Source: Planctomycetota bacterium
GTDB lineage: Bacteria > Planctomycetota > PUPC01 > DSUN01
Direction: 5' to 3'
Assembly (NCBI GenBank): GCA_016872875.1
Contig: VGYW01000003.1
Location: 1-51,668, forward strand
Length of the DNA stretch: 51,668 bases
Below are positions 32,101 to 41,211 of the stretch, in pieces (positions within the stretch are counted from its first letter, which is position 1; each line of letters opens with the position of its first letter). Below the pieces are notes generated by a model, which ran no database searches, was not told where the DNA came from, and saw only the letters and a program-made list of their open reading frames with translations. The translations under genes were made by a program, and so were the position numbers.

Positions 32101-32416
32101 GATTGCCCTGAAGTTCGAAGTCCTCAACTACGCCCCTATCTTCGAGCCGGTGGTCAAGGACATGAAGGTCCTTGAGGCCGCCCTCAACAGCGGCCGCTAC
32201 ATGGAGGCCCGCCGCCAGCACAATGTCGTGCTCAACAACCTCAAGGGCACGCGGATGTTTCTCGAAGGCGAGGTCTCGATTGACGCCATCCGCAGTCCCA
32301 GCCTCCCCGCGCACATGCAGGAGGAAATCCTCGACACCGCCGGCGCCGCCGTGCCCGAGGAGTTCAAGGACTACATCAAGGGCTACTACGACGCCATCAG
32401 CCGGGCGGGGCAGTGA
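29120..32416 (+). CDS. large DUF4175-like membrane protein
   Basis: 1098 aa. The N-terminus has two close transmembrane helices (LERVLLYAAGLFAAVLVLTF near 30-50 and PMFAVLMGYFAGGLAWLVF near 66-85) and a third at about 155-178 (WMALAAGGALLALGLWAGLS). Between them is EEVAVHVERRFPQLNNELINAL (split as EEVAVHVERRF and PQLNNELINALQLG), a feature of planctomycetal DUF4175-like proteins. Two or three Ig-like beta domains follow (RVRILEVSPGTTRLNKGADL, 20 residues; VKLAIGVKDDYGLTGLRLIA). A very long Lys/Glu-rich helical region from about 520 to 850 comes next, then a Gly/Ser/Pro-rich low-complexity tract and a final helical domain. It is probably exported apart from its anchors. Such proteins often neighbour MoxR/vWA genes, but none is seen here. 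Function unknown. Confidence 0.82.
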   Translation: MAAARSLKYPGYDDLLDAVYRTRDWWRTVYILERVLLYAAGLFAAVLVLTFVEAHVHFGRAVRWPMFAVLMGYFAGGLAWLVFRPLFHEWTEEEVAVHVERRFPQLNNELINALQLGVDRKVESPGMVEALVAQAAADVRGYPLRQAVDTRRARWMALAAGGALLALGLWAGLSFDLFSNALQRIIFPGKDIAALGRVRILEVSPGTTRLNKGADLEVVVRTDGEAAEDLDATLYYQYADGGKVLSKAMIGLRQDVYTCRVDDVKTPLGYHVIIGGTQSPGYQVDIVEPPVIVKRTIVYDFPTYTRAAGWVDRTDDDTNGDVRAPADTIVTLRFTTNKPIKSGLLQMGTGQQPKLKLLEDPRQQEVTFVVEKDAVYSVQLEDVDGVANSDQRENKITALVDRAPAVEFKAPAKDIKAGPAESVKLAIGVKDDYGLTGLRLIARRGKDGQQKLIQEWKEFATPREATVPFTWDLASGGEKLQAGDEVFYYAVALDNHAELTGGREVAKPQESKTGEFKITIEDKEKLAEEKAKAISNWETELRRVLEDQLAARARVAALDKQQDLDILHKEGREVHKIQTDLFARTAAVGKEMKPTDEPTQAVKESIELLAYGEMTQCARAASTIPKAPNAEAARQVFGTVAASQDKIIKVLRQLLNILPDIAEGPNKDKMDKEDVADFPEEDQEKMKDLLKNLKDMVRQQKKAVETTDELAKLPMEDFTPEAEKKLEDVKAIEEKWSQFLKATISDLSKMQQQDFANTTLLEELIEIHTEIEMAKDALQAKATEIATALEDNGLMLAEKLTKQLEKWLPDTPDRDRWQMEEPLTDGYETPMAELPKELEDIVGDLMEEEEDLQQEIEDATSSWADSMDAAGWDAMDGPISNFAANGVTGNRLPNTSELSGRSGEGRQGKSTGEFVENQFDGKGGRRTPTRLTPEAFQKGQIKDTSSTPPGGATGGGKAGGSSGEGLEGPAPPDIQMKMKDFALKQAQLRNKAEKIALKFEVLNYAPIFEPVVKDMKVLEAALNSGRYMEARRQHNVVLNNLKGTRMFLEGEVSIDAIRSPSLPAHMQEEILDTAGAAVPEEFKDYIKGYYDAISRAGQ

Positions 32417-32443
32417 ATCGGCGCCCGCGATGCGCGACTCGAC

Positions 32444-32471
32444 TTGATCGTGTTCGGATTCCTGCTATCAT
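32444..32471 (+). promoter_or_regulatory. promoter of the HNH gene pair
   Basis: TTGATC (32444-32449), 16 nt, TATCAT (32466-32471). It gives the HNH genes a transcript separate from the DUF4175-like gene. Confidence 0.65.
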
Positions 32472-32520
32472 ATGGCCTGGACGCCAGTTCGCGCGCCAGG
32501 CGATACAGGAGAGAGCATAG

Positions 32521-32991
32521 ATGAGCATGCGGGGCATCCTGCTTGGGGCGACCCGAGGGCAGACCGGGATACTCGTGGAGGCCGCCAGGACCGGCGGCAA
32601 AGGGGTGAAACTCCCAGCTCCGGACGAAGATGCGCCGGCTGAGGCGTCGGCCGATAGTGGAATCCTGCTTGAGGCCACCAAGCGGATGCGCGGCATTGAC
32701 CTGGCCAAGGCCAGGAGCGGCGGCGGAATACGCGCCGAGGTCCGGCAGGAGGTTCTTGAGGAAAGCGGGCACAAGTGCGCGATCCCGACGTGTCCCTTCC
32801 GAGACCGACTCGTGCTCCATCACATCAACGGTGATCCGACCGACGACAGGGCGGAGAACCTCCTGCCGTTATGTCCCGGGCACCACGAACTGGCGCGCGA
32901 GCGCAGGCCGGGGTTCGGTCGCGCAGTGTGTGAAGGCCTGAAGGATGAGTTGCGCTCCACGCCACCACTAGAGGGAAAGGCGAAGGGGTAG
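32521..32991 (+). CDS. HNH-endonuclease-domain protein, first of a pair
   Basis: 156 aa. The N-terminal half (residues about 1-70) is repetitive, with GILLGATRGQTGILVEAAR and again SGILLEATKRMRGIDLAKAR; it looks like short helical or flexible repeats. The C-terminal half is an HNH module: VLEESGHKCAIPTCPFRDRL, split as VLEESGHKCA and IPTCPFRDR (first CxxxxC knuckle), LVLHHINGDPTDDRAENLL with the double His, and LCPGHHELARE with the second Cys/His pair. Such modules nick or cut DNA in restriction, mobile-element and repair proteins. The stop lies 32 bp before the start of a second HNH protein with the same layout, so they form a co-transcribed pair. Confidence 0.8.
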   Translation: MSMRGILLGATRGQTGILVEAARTGGKGVKLPAPDEDAPAEASADSGILLEATKRMRGIDLAKARSGGGIRAEVRQEVLEESGHKCAIPTCPFRDRLVLHHINGDPTDDRAENLLPLCPGHHELARERRPGFGRAVCEGLKDELRSTPPLEGKAKG

Positions 32992-33023
32992 GAGCCCTCC
33001 TCTGGGGAGTGCCGGGGATTGGA

Positions 33024-33809
33024 ATGGAGATAGTGAGCCCTGTCGGAGCGGCCCCCCTGAGGCAACGCCGCGAGCGGAGAGGGATTCCCGCGAAGGTGAA
33101 GCGTGCACTCCTTTGCGAGTGTGGTTACAAGTGCTCAGTGCTTACGTGCCTCCGCAAGGATCACATCGAGTTCCACCACATTGATGAGGACAGGTGCAAC
33201 AACGACCAGCACAACATCCTGGTCCTCTGCAGGGAGCACCACAAGCTTGCCCGTACGCCGCGTCCAGGCATGGACCGCCGCCATTGGCTGCAACTGAAGG
33301 CGCTCATTGAACTCCACGCGGAAGGATTCAGCAGGGAAGCCTTGCAGGCAAGGCTGATGGACCTCCAAGGGCGCCTGCAAGCGGGCACAGAAGCAACCGA
33401 GCGATTCGTCACCTTCGTCTCGGATCTGCTCTCCCGCGTCCCCGGACTCGTCCCCTTGTCTGAATCGGGTCTGAGCTACCGCAACCAGTTCCGCGCTCGA
33501 TTCCTCACGGGGCTGGAGCCCCTAGTGCTCGTGAAGTGCGTCGCACCCCACGCCGGCCAACTCGACAAGGCGCCTGTGGTTGAGCTGCTCTCGGATGTCC
33601 TCCTGCGCGGCTGGTCAGTGGGCCTCCTTTTCTCACTGTTGCCCTTGGGCCACGACGCTGAGCTGGTCGCGTGGAATGTCAGTGCCAGGGGGCTGGCGAT
33701 CATCCTCCTCGGCCCTGATGACATCGCGAAGCTGATCAGGGCAGAAGAGCGCCCGGAATGCCTGAAGGCGATAGCCAAGCGGTTCCGAAGCAAGCACAAG
33801 GTCTCTTAG
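33024..33809 (+). CDS. HNH protein with a restriction-endonuclease-like C-terminal domain
   Basis: 261 aa from the ATG at 33024 (GGGG a few bases upstream); a GTG at 33009 is an alternative. Residues about 20-85 are an HNH module parallel to the preceding gene: LCECGYKCSVLTCLRKDHIE, FHHIDEDRCNNDQHNILVLC (20 residues) and REHHKLAR. A helical linker follows. The C-terminal 120 residues have the strand-helix order of Mrr-like PD-(D/E)xK nucleases: RFLTGLEPLVLVKCVAPHAG, then LDKAPVVELLSDVLLRGWSV and LFSLLPLG, ending LAIILLGPDDIAKLI. The usual acidic residue and Lys of the active site are not clearly present, so this domain may be a non-catalytic binder. A nucleic-acid-targeting, perhaps defensive, role is inferred from architecture only. 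Confidence 0.72.
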   Translation: MEIVSPVGAAPLRQRRERRGIPAKVKRALLCECGYKCSVLTCLRKDHIEFHHIDEDRCNNDQHNILVLCREHHKLARTPRPGMDRRHWLQLKALIELHAEGFSREALQARLMDLQGRLQAGTEATERFVTFVSDLLSRVPGLVPLSESGLSYRNQFRARFLTGLEPLVLVKCVAPHAGQLDKAPVVELLSDVLLRGWSVGLLFSLLPLGHDAELVAWNVSARGLAIILLGPDDIAKLIRAEERPECLKAIAKRFRSKHKVS

Positions 33810-33823
33810 TTCGGATTCCCCGT

Positions 33824-34252
33824 GTGGGTGTGTGGCAGTGGGTACGCAGGCTCTGCCGTCGCAGGCCGGCCGACCTGTTCAACCTGGTGGTCGAACCCGC
33901 CTATGCCATCAAGGCGAGCGCCCGGAACCCGTATTTCCAGGGGCTCGAGCGGCTGGCGCGCGACGCGGGGCTCCTGGGCAGCTTCGTGGTGGAAGGGGAG
34001 GGCACCTTGCGCGCGGGGAGCAGAGAGGGACTGCCCACCCGACACGCCCGGCTGATGCTCGACGTCTACCCCAACCCCGCCGCAGTGGAGGGGAGGGCGG
34101 TGTCGAACTACGGCGAGCCGCACGCGCCGCGGCGGGTGCCGCGCGCCACGCTCGTGCTGGACGACGATTCGGAGCTGCTCCTCTGGTTCGAGGGCACACG
34201 GGCGCGGGTGGCGGGGGAGGCGATACACAACGCCGAGCCGATGAGCATCTGA
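33824..34252 (+). CDS. hypothetical protein downstream of the HNH pair
   Basis: About 142 aa from GTG 33824. The frame also continues upstream to an ATG at 33758 overlapping the HNH gene, and neither start has a strong site. The sequence opens VWQWVRRLCRRRPADLFNLV and continues with EPAYAIKASARNPYFQGLERL, split as EPAYAIKASARN and PYFQGLERL. It ends with beta-like stretches (FVVEGEGTLRAG, ARLMLDVYPNP, RATLVLDDDSELLLWFEGT). No transmembrane helix and no recognised family. It could be a third gene of the HNH transcript. A CGTCCTC inverted repeat follows directly. Confidence 0.5.
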   Translation: MGVWQWVRRLCRRRPADLFNLVVEPAYAIKASARNPYFQGLERLARDAGLLGSFVVEGEGTLRAGSREGLPTRHARLMLDVYPNPAAVEGRAVSNYGEPHAPRRVPRATLVLDDDSELLLWFEGTRARVAGEAIHNAEPMSI

Positions 34253-34254
34253 AA

Positions 34255-34344
34255 TCGTCCTCGTCCCTCGTCCTCGTCCCTCGTCCTCGACTCTTCTCCC
34301 CCGACGCAGGAGAATCGAGGACGAAGGACGAGGACGAGGGACGA
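34255..34344. repeat. inverted word repeat built on CGTCCTC
   Basis: The left arm (34255-34292) has TCGTCCTCGTCCCTCGTCCT and further copies. The right arm (34313-34344) has the inverted AGGACGAGG words. It forms a long hairpin after the hypothetical gene. Confidence 0.82.
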
Positions 34345-34392
34345 TTACGATAAGAGCCGACAAGGGCGGCCGTGCCAAGGGTGAATTGGCGC

Positions 34393-34420
34393 TTGACACG
34401 CGCCCCCGTGCAAGTATAAT
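34393..34420 (+). promoter_or_regulatory. consensus sigma70-type promoter of the ABC ATPase gene
   Basis: Perfect TTGACA (34393-34398) and perfect TATAAT (34415-34420) with a 16-nt spacer. It is the best promoter in the window, 75 bases before the ATG. Confidence 0.88.
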
Positions 34421-34494
34421 CGCAGGCTGCGGAGAATGTGCGCGCCCGCGGAACGCGGCGCGCGGGTCAGGTTGCACCTGCGGATTGGGACGCC

Positions 34495-35622
34495 ATGGCT
34501 GAGGTCGTGATCGAAGGCGTGACGAAGGTTTACCCGGGGAACGTGGCGGCGGTGCGCAACGTCTCCCTGCACATCAAGGACCTGGAGCTGATGGTGCTGG
34601 TCGGGCCGTCGGGCTGCGGAAAGTCCACCATGCTCCGTATGGTGGCCGGGCTCGAGGAGATCACGGAGGGGGTCATCTCCATCGGCGGGAGGGTGGTCAA
34701 CGACGTCCCGCCGAAGGACCGCGACATCGCGATGGTGTTCCAGAACTACGCCCTCTACCCGCACATGACGGTGTACAACAACATGGCCTTCGGGCTGAAG
34801 CTGCGGCGCTACCCGAAGCCGGAGATAGACGAGCGGGTGCGCGAGGCGGCGGGCATCCTGGGCATCGAGGCGCTCCTCGACCGCAAGCCGAAGGCGCTCT
34901 CAGGCGGCGAGCGCCAGCGCGTGGCCGTCGGGCGGGCAATCGTCCGCAAGCCAAAGGTCTTCCTCTTCGACGAGCCGCTGTCGAACCTCGACGCCAAGCT
35001 GCGCGTGGAGATGCGCGCCGAGCTCAACAAGCTCCACCACCGCCTCGAAACCACCATGATCTACGTGACCCACGACCAGGTGGAGGCGATGACGCTGGGC
35101 GACCGCATCGCGGTGATGAAGGACGGCACGCTCCAGCAGGTGGCCCCGCCGCTCGAGATATACGACCGCCCGGCCAACCAGTTCGTGGCCGGCTTCATCG
35201 GCACCCCCCCGATGAACTTCCTCAAGGGCACGCTGGTGGCGCAGGACGGGGCGCTGTTCTTCGACGAGGGGTCGGCGCGCCTGCGCCTGCCCGAACGCTT
35301 CTGGCCGCTCCTGGCGAGGCGCGCGGGGCAGAAGGCCATCCTGGGCGTCCGCCCCGAAACGGTCACCGCGCAGCCCGACCCCGCGGCGGCCGGCCAGCAG
35401 AACACGCTTCGCGTGAAGATCAACGTCGTCGAGCCACTCGGCGACGAGATGCTGCTCTACCTCTCCACTCCGCGCCACGACCTGATTGCCAAGATGGACG
35501 CGCACCAGAGGGCCGAAGTGGGACAGGAGATGACGGTTGCGATCCAGGTGGCCCGCAGCCACGTGTTCGACCCGGACACCGGGGTGAACCTTACGGCGAC
35601 GCCCGCAACGGCCAATGCCTGA
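34495..35622 (+). CDS. ugpC: sugar ABC transporter ATP-binding protein (MalK/UgpC/MsmX-like)
   Basis: 375 aa from the ATG at 34495. Walker A is GPSGCGKST, the Q-loop FQNYALYPHMTV, the signature LSGGERQRVAVGRA, Walker B VFLFDEPLSNLDAKLR and the H-loop YVTHDQVEAMTLGDR. The C-terminal 130 residues form the OB-fold TOBE domain typical of CUT1 ATPases (NFLKGTLVAQDG, ILGVRPETV, VVEPLGDEMLLYL). It drives import of sugars or glycerol-phosphates through paired permeases. It stands alone with its own consensus promoter and a strong terminator, as expected for a shared ATPase serving several importers, possibly including the orphan permease at 20635. The symbol is by family, not substrate. Confidence 0.93.
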   Translation: MAEVVIEGVTKVYPGNVAAVRNVSLHIKDLELMVLVGPSGCGKSTMLRMVAGLEEITEGVISIGGRVVNDVPPKDRDIAMVFQNYALYPHMTVYNNMAFGLKLRRYPKPEIDERVREAAGILGIEALLDRKPKALSGGERQRVAVGRAIVRKPKVFLFDEPLSNLDAKLRVEMRAELNKLHHRLETTMIYVTHDQVEAMTLGDRIAVMKDGTLQQVAPPLEIYDRPANQFVAGFIGTPPMNFLKGTLVAQDGALFFDEGSARLRLPERFWPLLARRAGQKAILGVRPETVTAQPDPAAAGQQNTLRVKINVVEPLGDEMLLYLSTPRHDLIAKMDAHQRAEVGQEMTVAIQVARSHVFDPDTGVNLTATPATANA

Positions 35623-35673
35623 GGGGCGGTCAAGGGGACAGCTCACCCTTGCCCGCCTTGCGGCTGTTTGGTC

Positions 35674-35703
35674 AAGAGTGGGACCGTCTCCCACTCTTTT
35701 TTT
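35674..35703 (+). terminator. rho-independent terminator of the ABC ATPase gene
   Basis: A 10-bp stem (AAGAGTGGGA, 35674-35683; TCCCACTCTT, 35689-35698) with a 5-nt loop CCGTC is followed by an unbroken run of T to 35703. It is a textbook intrinsic terminator. Confidence 0.93.
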
Positions 35704-35734
35704 GGTACGGGGTGGACAATTGGACCAATGGCTG

Positions 35735-35804
35735 AGGGGATGAATGGATGGGTGGATGGGTGTCAGACAATCATCCATTCATCCACCCATCCAATCATCC
35801 CCTC
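35735..35804. repeat. GGATGAATGG-type inverted word repeat, copy 1
   Basis: The left arm (35735-35762) has AGGGGATGAATGGATGGGTG with more GGATGG words. The right arm (35769-35804) is its inverted complement. The centre is TGTCAGA. Related copies lie at 40097-40255 and 42813-42901. Confidence 0.85.
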
Positions 35805-35843
35805 TCGTTGCGGCCGACGGCCGCGTGAAGAGGAGTTGCATAT

Positions 35844-37214
35844 TTGAATGGCGACCTGCTGAGGCTGGTGGACAGCATCCACCGCGATAAGGACATCGAG
35901 AAGGAGATCATCTTCGACGCGGTCGAGGATGCCCTCCTGTCGGCGGCGCGCAAGTTCTACGGCCCGAAGTCCGACATCGCGGTCTTCGTTGACCGCGAGA
36001 GCGGGAAGATCGAGGCCTACGACGGGAACGAGCCGATCGACGCGGTGGACATCGGGCGCATCGCGGCGCAGACCGCCAAGCAGGTGATCATCCAGAAGAT
36101 ACGCGACGCCGAGCAGGAGGCGATCTTCAAGGACTACGAGAGCCGCGTCAAGCAGATCGTCAGCGGCACCATCCAGCGCTTCGAGGGGAACCGCATCATC
36201 GTGAACCTCGGGCGCACCGAGGGCATCCTGCCGCGCGGCGAGCAGGTGGGCGAGGAGAACTACCGCATCGGCGACCGCATCAGGTGCTACCTGAAGGACG
36301 TGCGCCGCGAGGGGAGCAAGGTCCGCATCGTCCTCTCCCGCACCCAGGAGGACTTCATCCGCCGGCTCTTCGAGCTCGAGGTGCCCGAGATCGGCGAGCG
36401 GGTCATCGAGATCATGGCCATCGCGCGCGAGCCAGGCTACCGCACAAAGGTCGCCGTGGCCAGCGCCGACGCGAAGGTGGACTGCGTGGGCGCCTGCGTG
36501 GGCGTCCGAGGCTCACGCATCAAGAACATCGTCTCCGAGCTCAACGAGGAGAAGATCGACATCGTGCGGTGGAGCGACTCGCGCGACGTCTTCATCGCCA
36601 ACGCCCTCAAGCCGGCCGAGGTGAAGGACGTGGTGGTGATCAACGAGCTCAACCGCGCGCGGGTGATAGTCACCGAGGAGGAACTCTCGCTCGCCATCGG
36701 CAAGCGCGGGCGCAACGTGCGCCTCGCCGCGAAGCTGTGCGACTGCGACATAGACGTGCTGAGCGAGGCCGAGGCCGAGCGGGAGCAGCAGGAGCTCGCC
36801 GCCGCCCTCGAGGGCCTCGAGGGCCTGCCCGACCGCTTCGCCGCGCGCCTCTTCCAGATGGGCTATTCGGTGGAGGACGTCGCCGAGGGCGCGGTCGCCT
36901 GGCGCGAGCGCTTCAGCATCGGCGAGGAGCTCTCCCAGCAAATCTACGCGCGCGCCAAGGTGGCCGCCGAGCAGATCGCCGCGGCCCGCGCCGCCGAGGA
37001 AGCCGCGGCCGCCGCAGCCGCCGAGAGCCAGGCCCAGGAGCAGCCCAGTGCCGAGCCAGCAGGCCCCGAAGAGGGGGCCGAGCCGCAGCCTGCGGAGGCG
37101 GAGGGCGCGGCCCCCGAACCGGCCGAGCAAGCCCCGGCGCAGGAGCCTGCCCCCGAAGCCGCCGAGCCGCCACCCCAGCAGCCACCACAGCAGGAGGGCG
37201 CCGAGGCGCCCTAG
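35844..37214 (+). CDS. nusA: transcription termination/antitermination factor NusA
   Basis: 456 aa from a TTG at 35844 with AGGAG eight bases upstream. The N-terminal RNA-polymerase-binding domain (LVDSIHRDKDIEKEIIFDAV, 20 residues) is followed by the S1 domain (GTIQRFEGNRIIVNLGRTEG, 20 residues) and two KH domains (ACVGVRGSRIKNIVSELNEE, 20 residues, and EELSLAIGKRGRNVRLAAKL, 20 residues). After one helical repeat region (LPDRFAARLFQMGYSVEDVA, 20 residues) the last 75 residues are a disordered Ala/Glu/Pro/Gln tail. NusA modulates pausing and termination on RNA polymerase. infB follows in 10 bp, the usual order, but rimP is absent upstream. Confidence 0.95.
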   Translation: MNGDLLRLVDSIHRDKDIEKEIIFDAVEDALLSAARKFYGPKSDIAVFVDRESGKIEAYDGNEPIDAVDIGRIAAQTAKQVIIQKIRDAEQEAIFKDYESRVKQIVSGTIQRFEGNRIIVNLGRTEGILPRGEQVGEENYRIGDRIRCYLKDVRREGSKVRIVLSRTQEDFIRRLFELEVPEIGERVIEIMAIAREPGYRTKVAVASADAKVDCVGACVGVRGSRIKNIVSELNEEKIDIVRWSDSRDVFIANALKPAEVKDVVVINELNRARVIVTEEELSLAIGKRGRNVRLAAKLCDCDIDVLSEAEAEREQQELAAALEGLEGLPDRFAARLFQMGYSVEDVAEGAVAWRERFSIGEELSQQIYARAKVAAEQIAAARAAEEAAAAAAAESQAQEQPSAEPAGPEEGAEPQPAEAEGAAPEPAEQAPAQEPAPEAAEPPPQQPPQQEGAEAP

Positions 37215-37224
37215 GAGATAAAGC

Positions 37225-39558
<2,334 letters not shown>

Positions 39559-39560
39559 AA

Positions 39561-39700
39561 CCGTCCACAGATTCCACAGATTCACACAGATAGAAGAACG
39601 AAAGAGGCATACCGGGCGAAGAAAGAACCGACCGGGGGCTGTATGTCTCTTGTCTTCACCCCGAGTGCCCTCTTCTCTTCATCTGTGTCAATCTGTGCTA
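39561..39700. repeat. inverted word repeat built on CCACAGATT/ACACAGAT
   Basis: Left: CCACAGATTCCACAGATTCA then CACAGATAGAAGA (39563-39599). Right: CTTCATCTGTGTCAATCTGT (about 39677-39697) as its inverse. It lies in the 254-bp gap between infB and the DUF503 gene, which otherwise shows no gene. Confidence 0.7.
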
Positions 39701-39812
39701 CAAACATGCAGAATCTTGTTTTCCGGAAAGATTTTTCCTCCGTGTTTGGTTGCGGCTTGCCGCGATGGGAAATCTGTGGACGGGTATCCTCACTCCCCAG
39801 GTTCCCAGACCC

Positions 39813-40094
39813 ATGACCGTTGGCACTCTGACCATCAGGCTCATCATCCGCGACTCGCTTTCCCTCAAGGACAAGCGCCGCGTCCTCAAGAGCCTCAAGG
39901 ACATCATCCGCAGCCGCCACAACGTCTCCGTCGCCGAAGTAGACCATCAGGACAACCGCCAGCAAGCCGTCCTCGGCATCGCCATGGTCGGCACCGACGC
40001 CCAGTACGTCGACGGCGGCCTCGCCAAAATCGTTGACCTCGTCCGCCTCCACCCCGTCGCACAACTTCTGGATTACGAGGTGGAGATATACTGA
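39813..40094 (+). CDS. ylxP: DUF503 (YlxP-like) protein
   Basis: 93 aa from the ATG at 39813; earlier in-frame codons look non-coding. It matches the small ferredoxin-like DUF503 family: GTLTIRLIIRDSLSLKDKRR (20 residues), VLKSLKDIIRSRHNVSVAEV (20 residues) and a closing LLDYEVEIY. In many bacteria this gene lies between infB and rbfA and has been linked to ribosome maturation; the order nusA-infB-ylxP-rbfA is kept here. There is no strong ribosome-binding site. Word repeats on both sides lengthen the gaps. Confidence 0.92.
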   Translation: MTVGTLTIRLIIRDSLSLKDKRRVLKSLKDIIRSRHNVSVAEVDHQDNRQQAVLGIAMVGTDAQYVDGGLAKIVDLVRLHPVAQLLDYEVEIY

Positions 40095-40096
40095 AG

Positions 40097-40255
40097 TGGA
40101 TGGACGATTGGATGAATGGATGATTGGATGGCTGGACGAATGGGTGCATGGATGAATGGATGAATGAGAGAGTCGCCCTCTGACATCCATCCACCCATCC
40201 ATTCATCCAGGTTCTTCTCTCCCATCCACCCATCCATTCATCCATTCATCCCCTC
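40097..40255. repeat. GGATGAATGG-type inverted word repeat, copy 2 (longest)
   Basis: The left half (40097-40169) has tandem GGATGAATGGATGATTGGAT words. The right half (40183-40255) is the inverse, with CATCCATCCACCCATCCATT-type words. The centre has CCCTCTGACA, the complement of the TGTCAGA of the other copies. Confidence 0.85.
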
Positions 40256-40295
40256 CTCAAACACGCGCAACCCCAGACCACGGAGTAACCTTCCC

Positions 40296-40673
40296 ATGCC
40301 CAACCGCCGCGCCGCCCGGGTCGCCGAGCGCATCCGCCAGGACGTCAGCCTCTTCCTCCTCCGCGAGCTGCGCGACCCCAGGCTCGAGCTCGTCACCATC
40401 ACCCGCGTCGAGGTCTCCGACGACCTCAAGCACGCCACCATCTACTACTCCGTCCTCGGCGGCGAAGGGCGGGAGCGTGCCGCTGAGCGCGGCCTGGCCA
40501 GCGCCCGCGGCCTCATCCGCTCCTACCTGGCCAAGGGCCTCAAGCTCCGCGAAGCCCCCGACGTCGCCTTCCAGTTCGACCCCTCCATCCAGAAGGCCAT
40601 CGAGATCACCAGGCTCCTCGACCAGGTGGGCGCCGAGCTCCGCGGCCCCCAACCCCCCGAGCCCGAAGCCTAG
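40296..40673 (+). CDS. rbfA: ribosome-binding factor A
   Basis: 125 aa from the ATG at 40296; the frame upstream runs through the word repeat. RbfA features are RAARVAERIRQDVSLFLLRE (20 residues), RDPRLELVTITRVEVSDDLK (20 residues), ATIYYSVLGGE and VAFQFDPSIQKAIEITRLLD (20 residues). It binds the 30S subunit during 16S rRNA 5'-end maturation and is needed in the cold. It closes the nusA-infB-ylxP-rbfA block. truB, rpsO and pnp, often next, are not found. Confidence 0.94.
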   Translation: MPNRRAARVAERIRQDVSLFLLRELRDPRLELVTITRVEVSDDLKHATIYYSVLGGEGRERAAERGLASARGLIRSYLAKGLKLREAPDVAFQFDPSIQKAIEITRLLDQVGAELRGPQPPEPEA

Positions 40674-40682
40674 CCTGATCCA

Positions 40683-41068
40683 CCCATTGTTGAGGCTCAC
40701 ACGCACACACACCCACACACGGCGGCACCTCCGGCCAAGCGCCGCGCGACGCCGCTCCACGACACCGTAAGCTCTTGGCACATAGACGGTTACGCGGTCG
40801 CTCCCTGGCCCAAGCTCCGCTTGAGCGCTCCCTCCCGGCCCCATTGTTGAGGCTCCCTGACCCTCAACAATGGAGCCTGCGTGAGGGGGCAAAGCGAATG
40901 TTGGATTGGGAAGAGAAGAACCCGCGAGCCGGTCTCTGGCCATTCAGCATTCATCATTCATCATTCAACATTCATCATTCGCTTCCCATACGGGGAGGCC
41001 CTTGCCTTCGCCTTGTAGTGCGGGCTTTAGCCCGTCCTCCTCGGAGACGGCCTGAAGGCCGCACTACG
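40683..41068. repeat. repeat-filled gap before the DUF1549 gene
   Basis: The 434 bp from the rbfA stop to the next promoter hold no credible gene. They contain CCCATTGTTGAGGCTC twice (40683 and 40839) with an inverse CCTCAACAATGG (40862-40873), a CATTCATCATTCATCATTCA word block at about 40944-40980, and a REP-like palindrome at 41015-41068 (GTAGTGCGGGCTTTAGCCCG with CGGCCTGAAGGCCGCACTAC). Confidence 0.75.
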
Positions 41069-41107
41069 AACCCTACCAACGTCCTTCTCGACAAGTGCGA
41101 AAAGCGC

Positions 41108-41135
41108 TTGACTCCGCCGCGAAAGGGAGTAGAAT
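41108..41135 (+). promoter_or_regulatory. promoter of the DUF1549/DUF1553 gene
   Basis: TTGACT (41108-41113), 16 nt, TAGAAT (41130-41135). The leader of about 70 bases that follows contains a GC-rich palindrome around CCCGGG. Confidence 0.72.
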
Positions 41136-41211
41136 TAGCTCAGTTATACGCGATGGTGGCCGGTGGGCCTGTGCCGGGGGAACCCGGGCGCGTTGAGCCC
41201 CGGGAACAGTC

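Noticed and set aside
41136..41211. Riboswitch or structured leader before the DUF1549 gene
   Set aside because: A GC-rich palindrome is visible, but no known aptamer signature could be recognised in about 75 bases.
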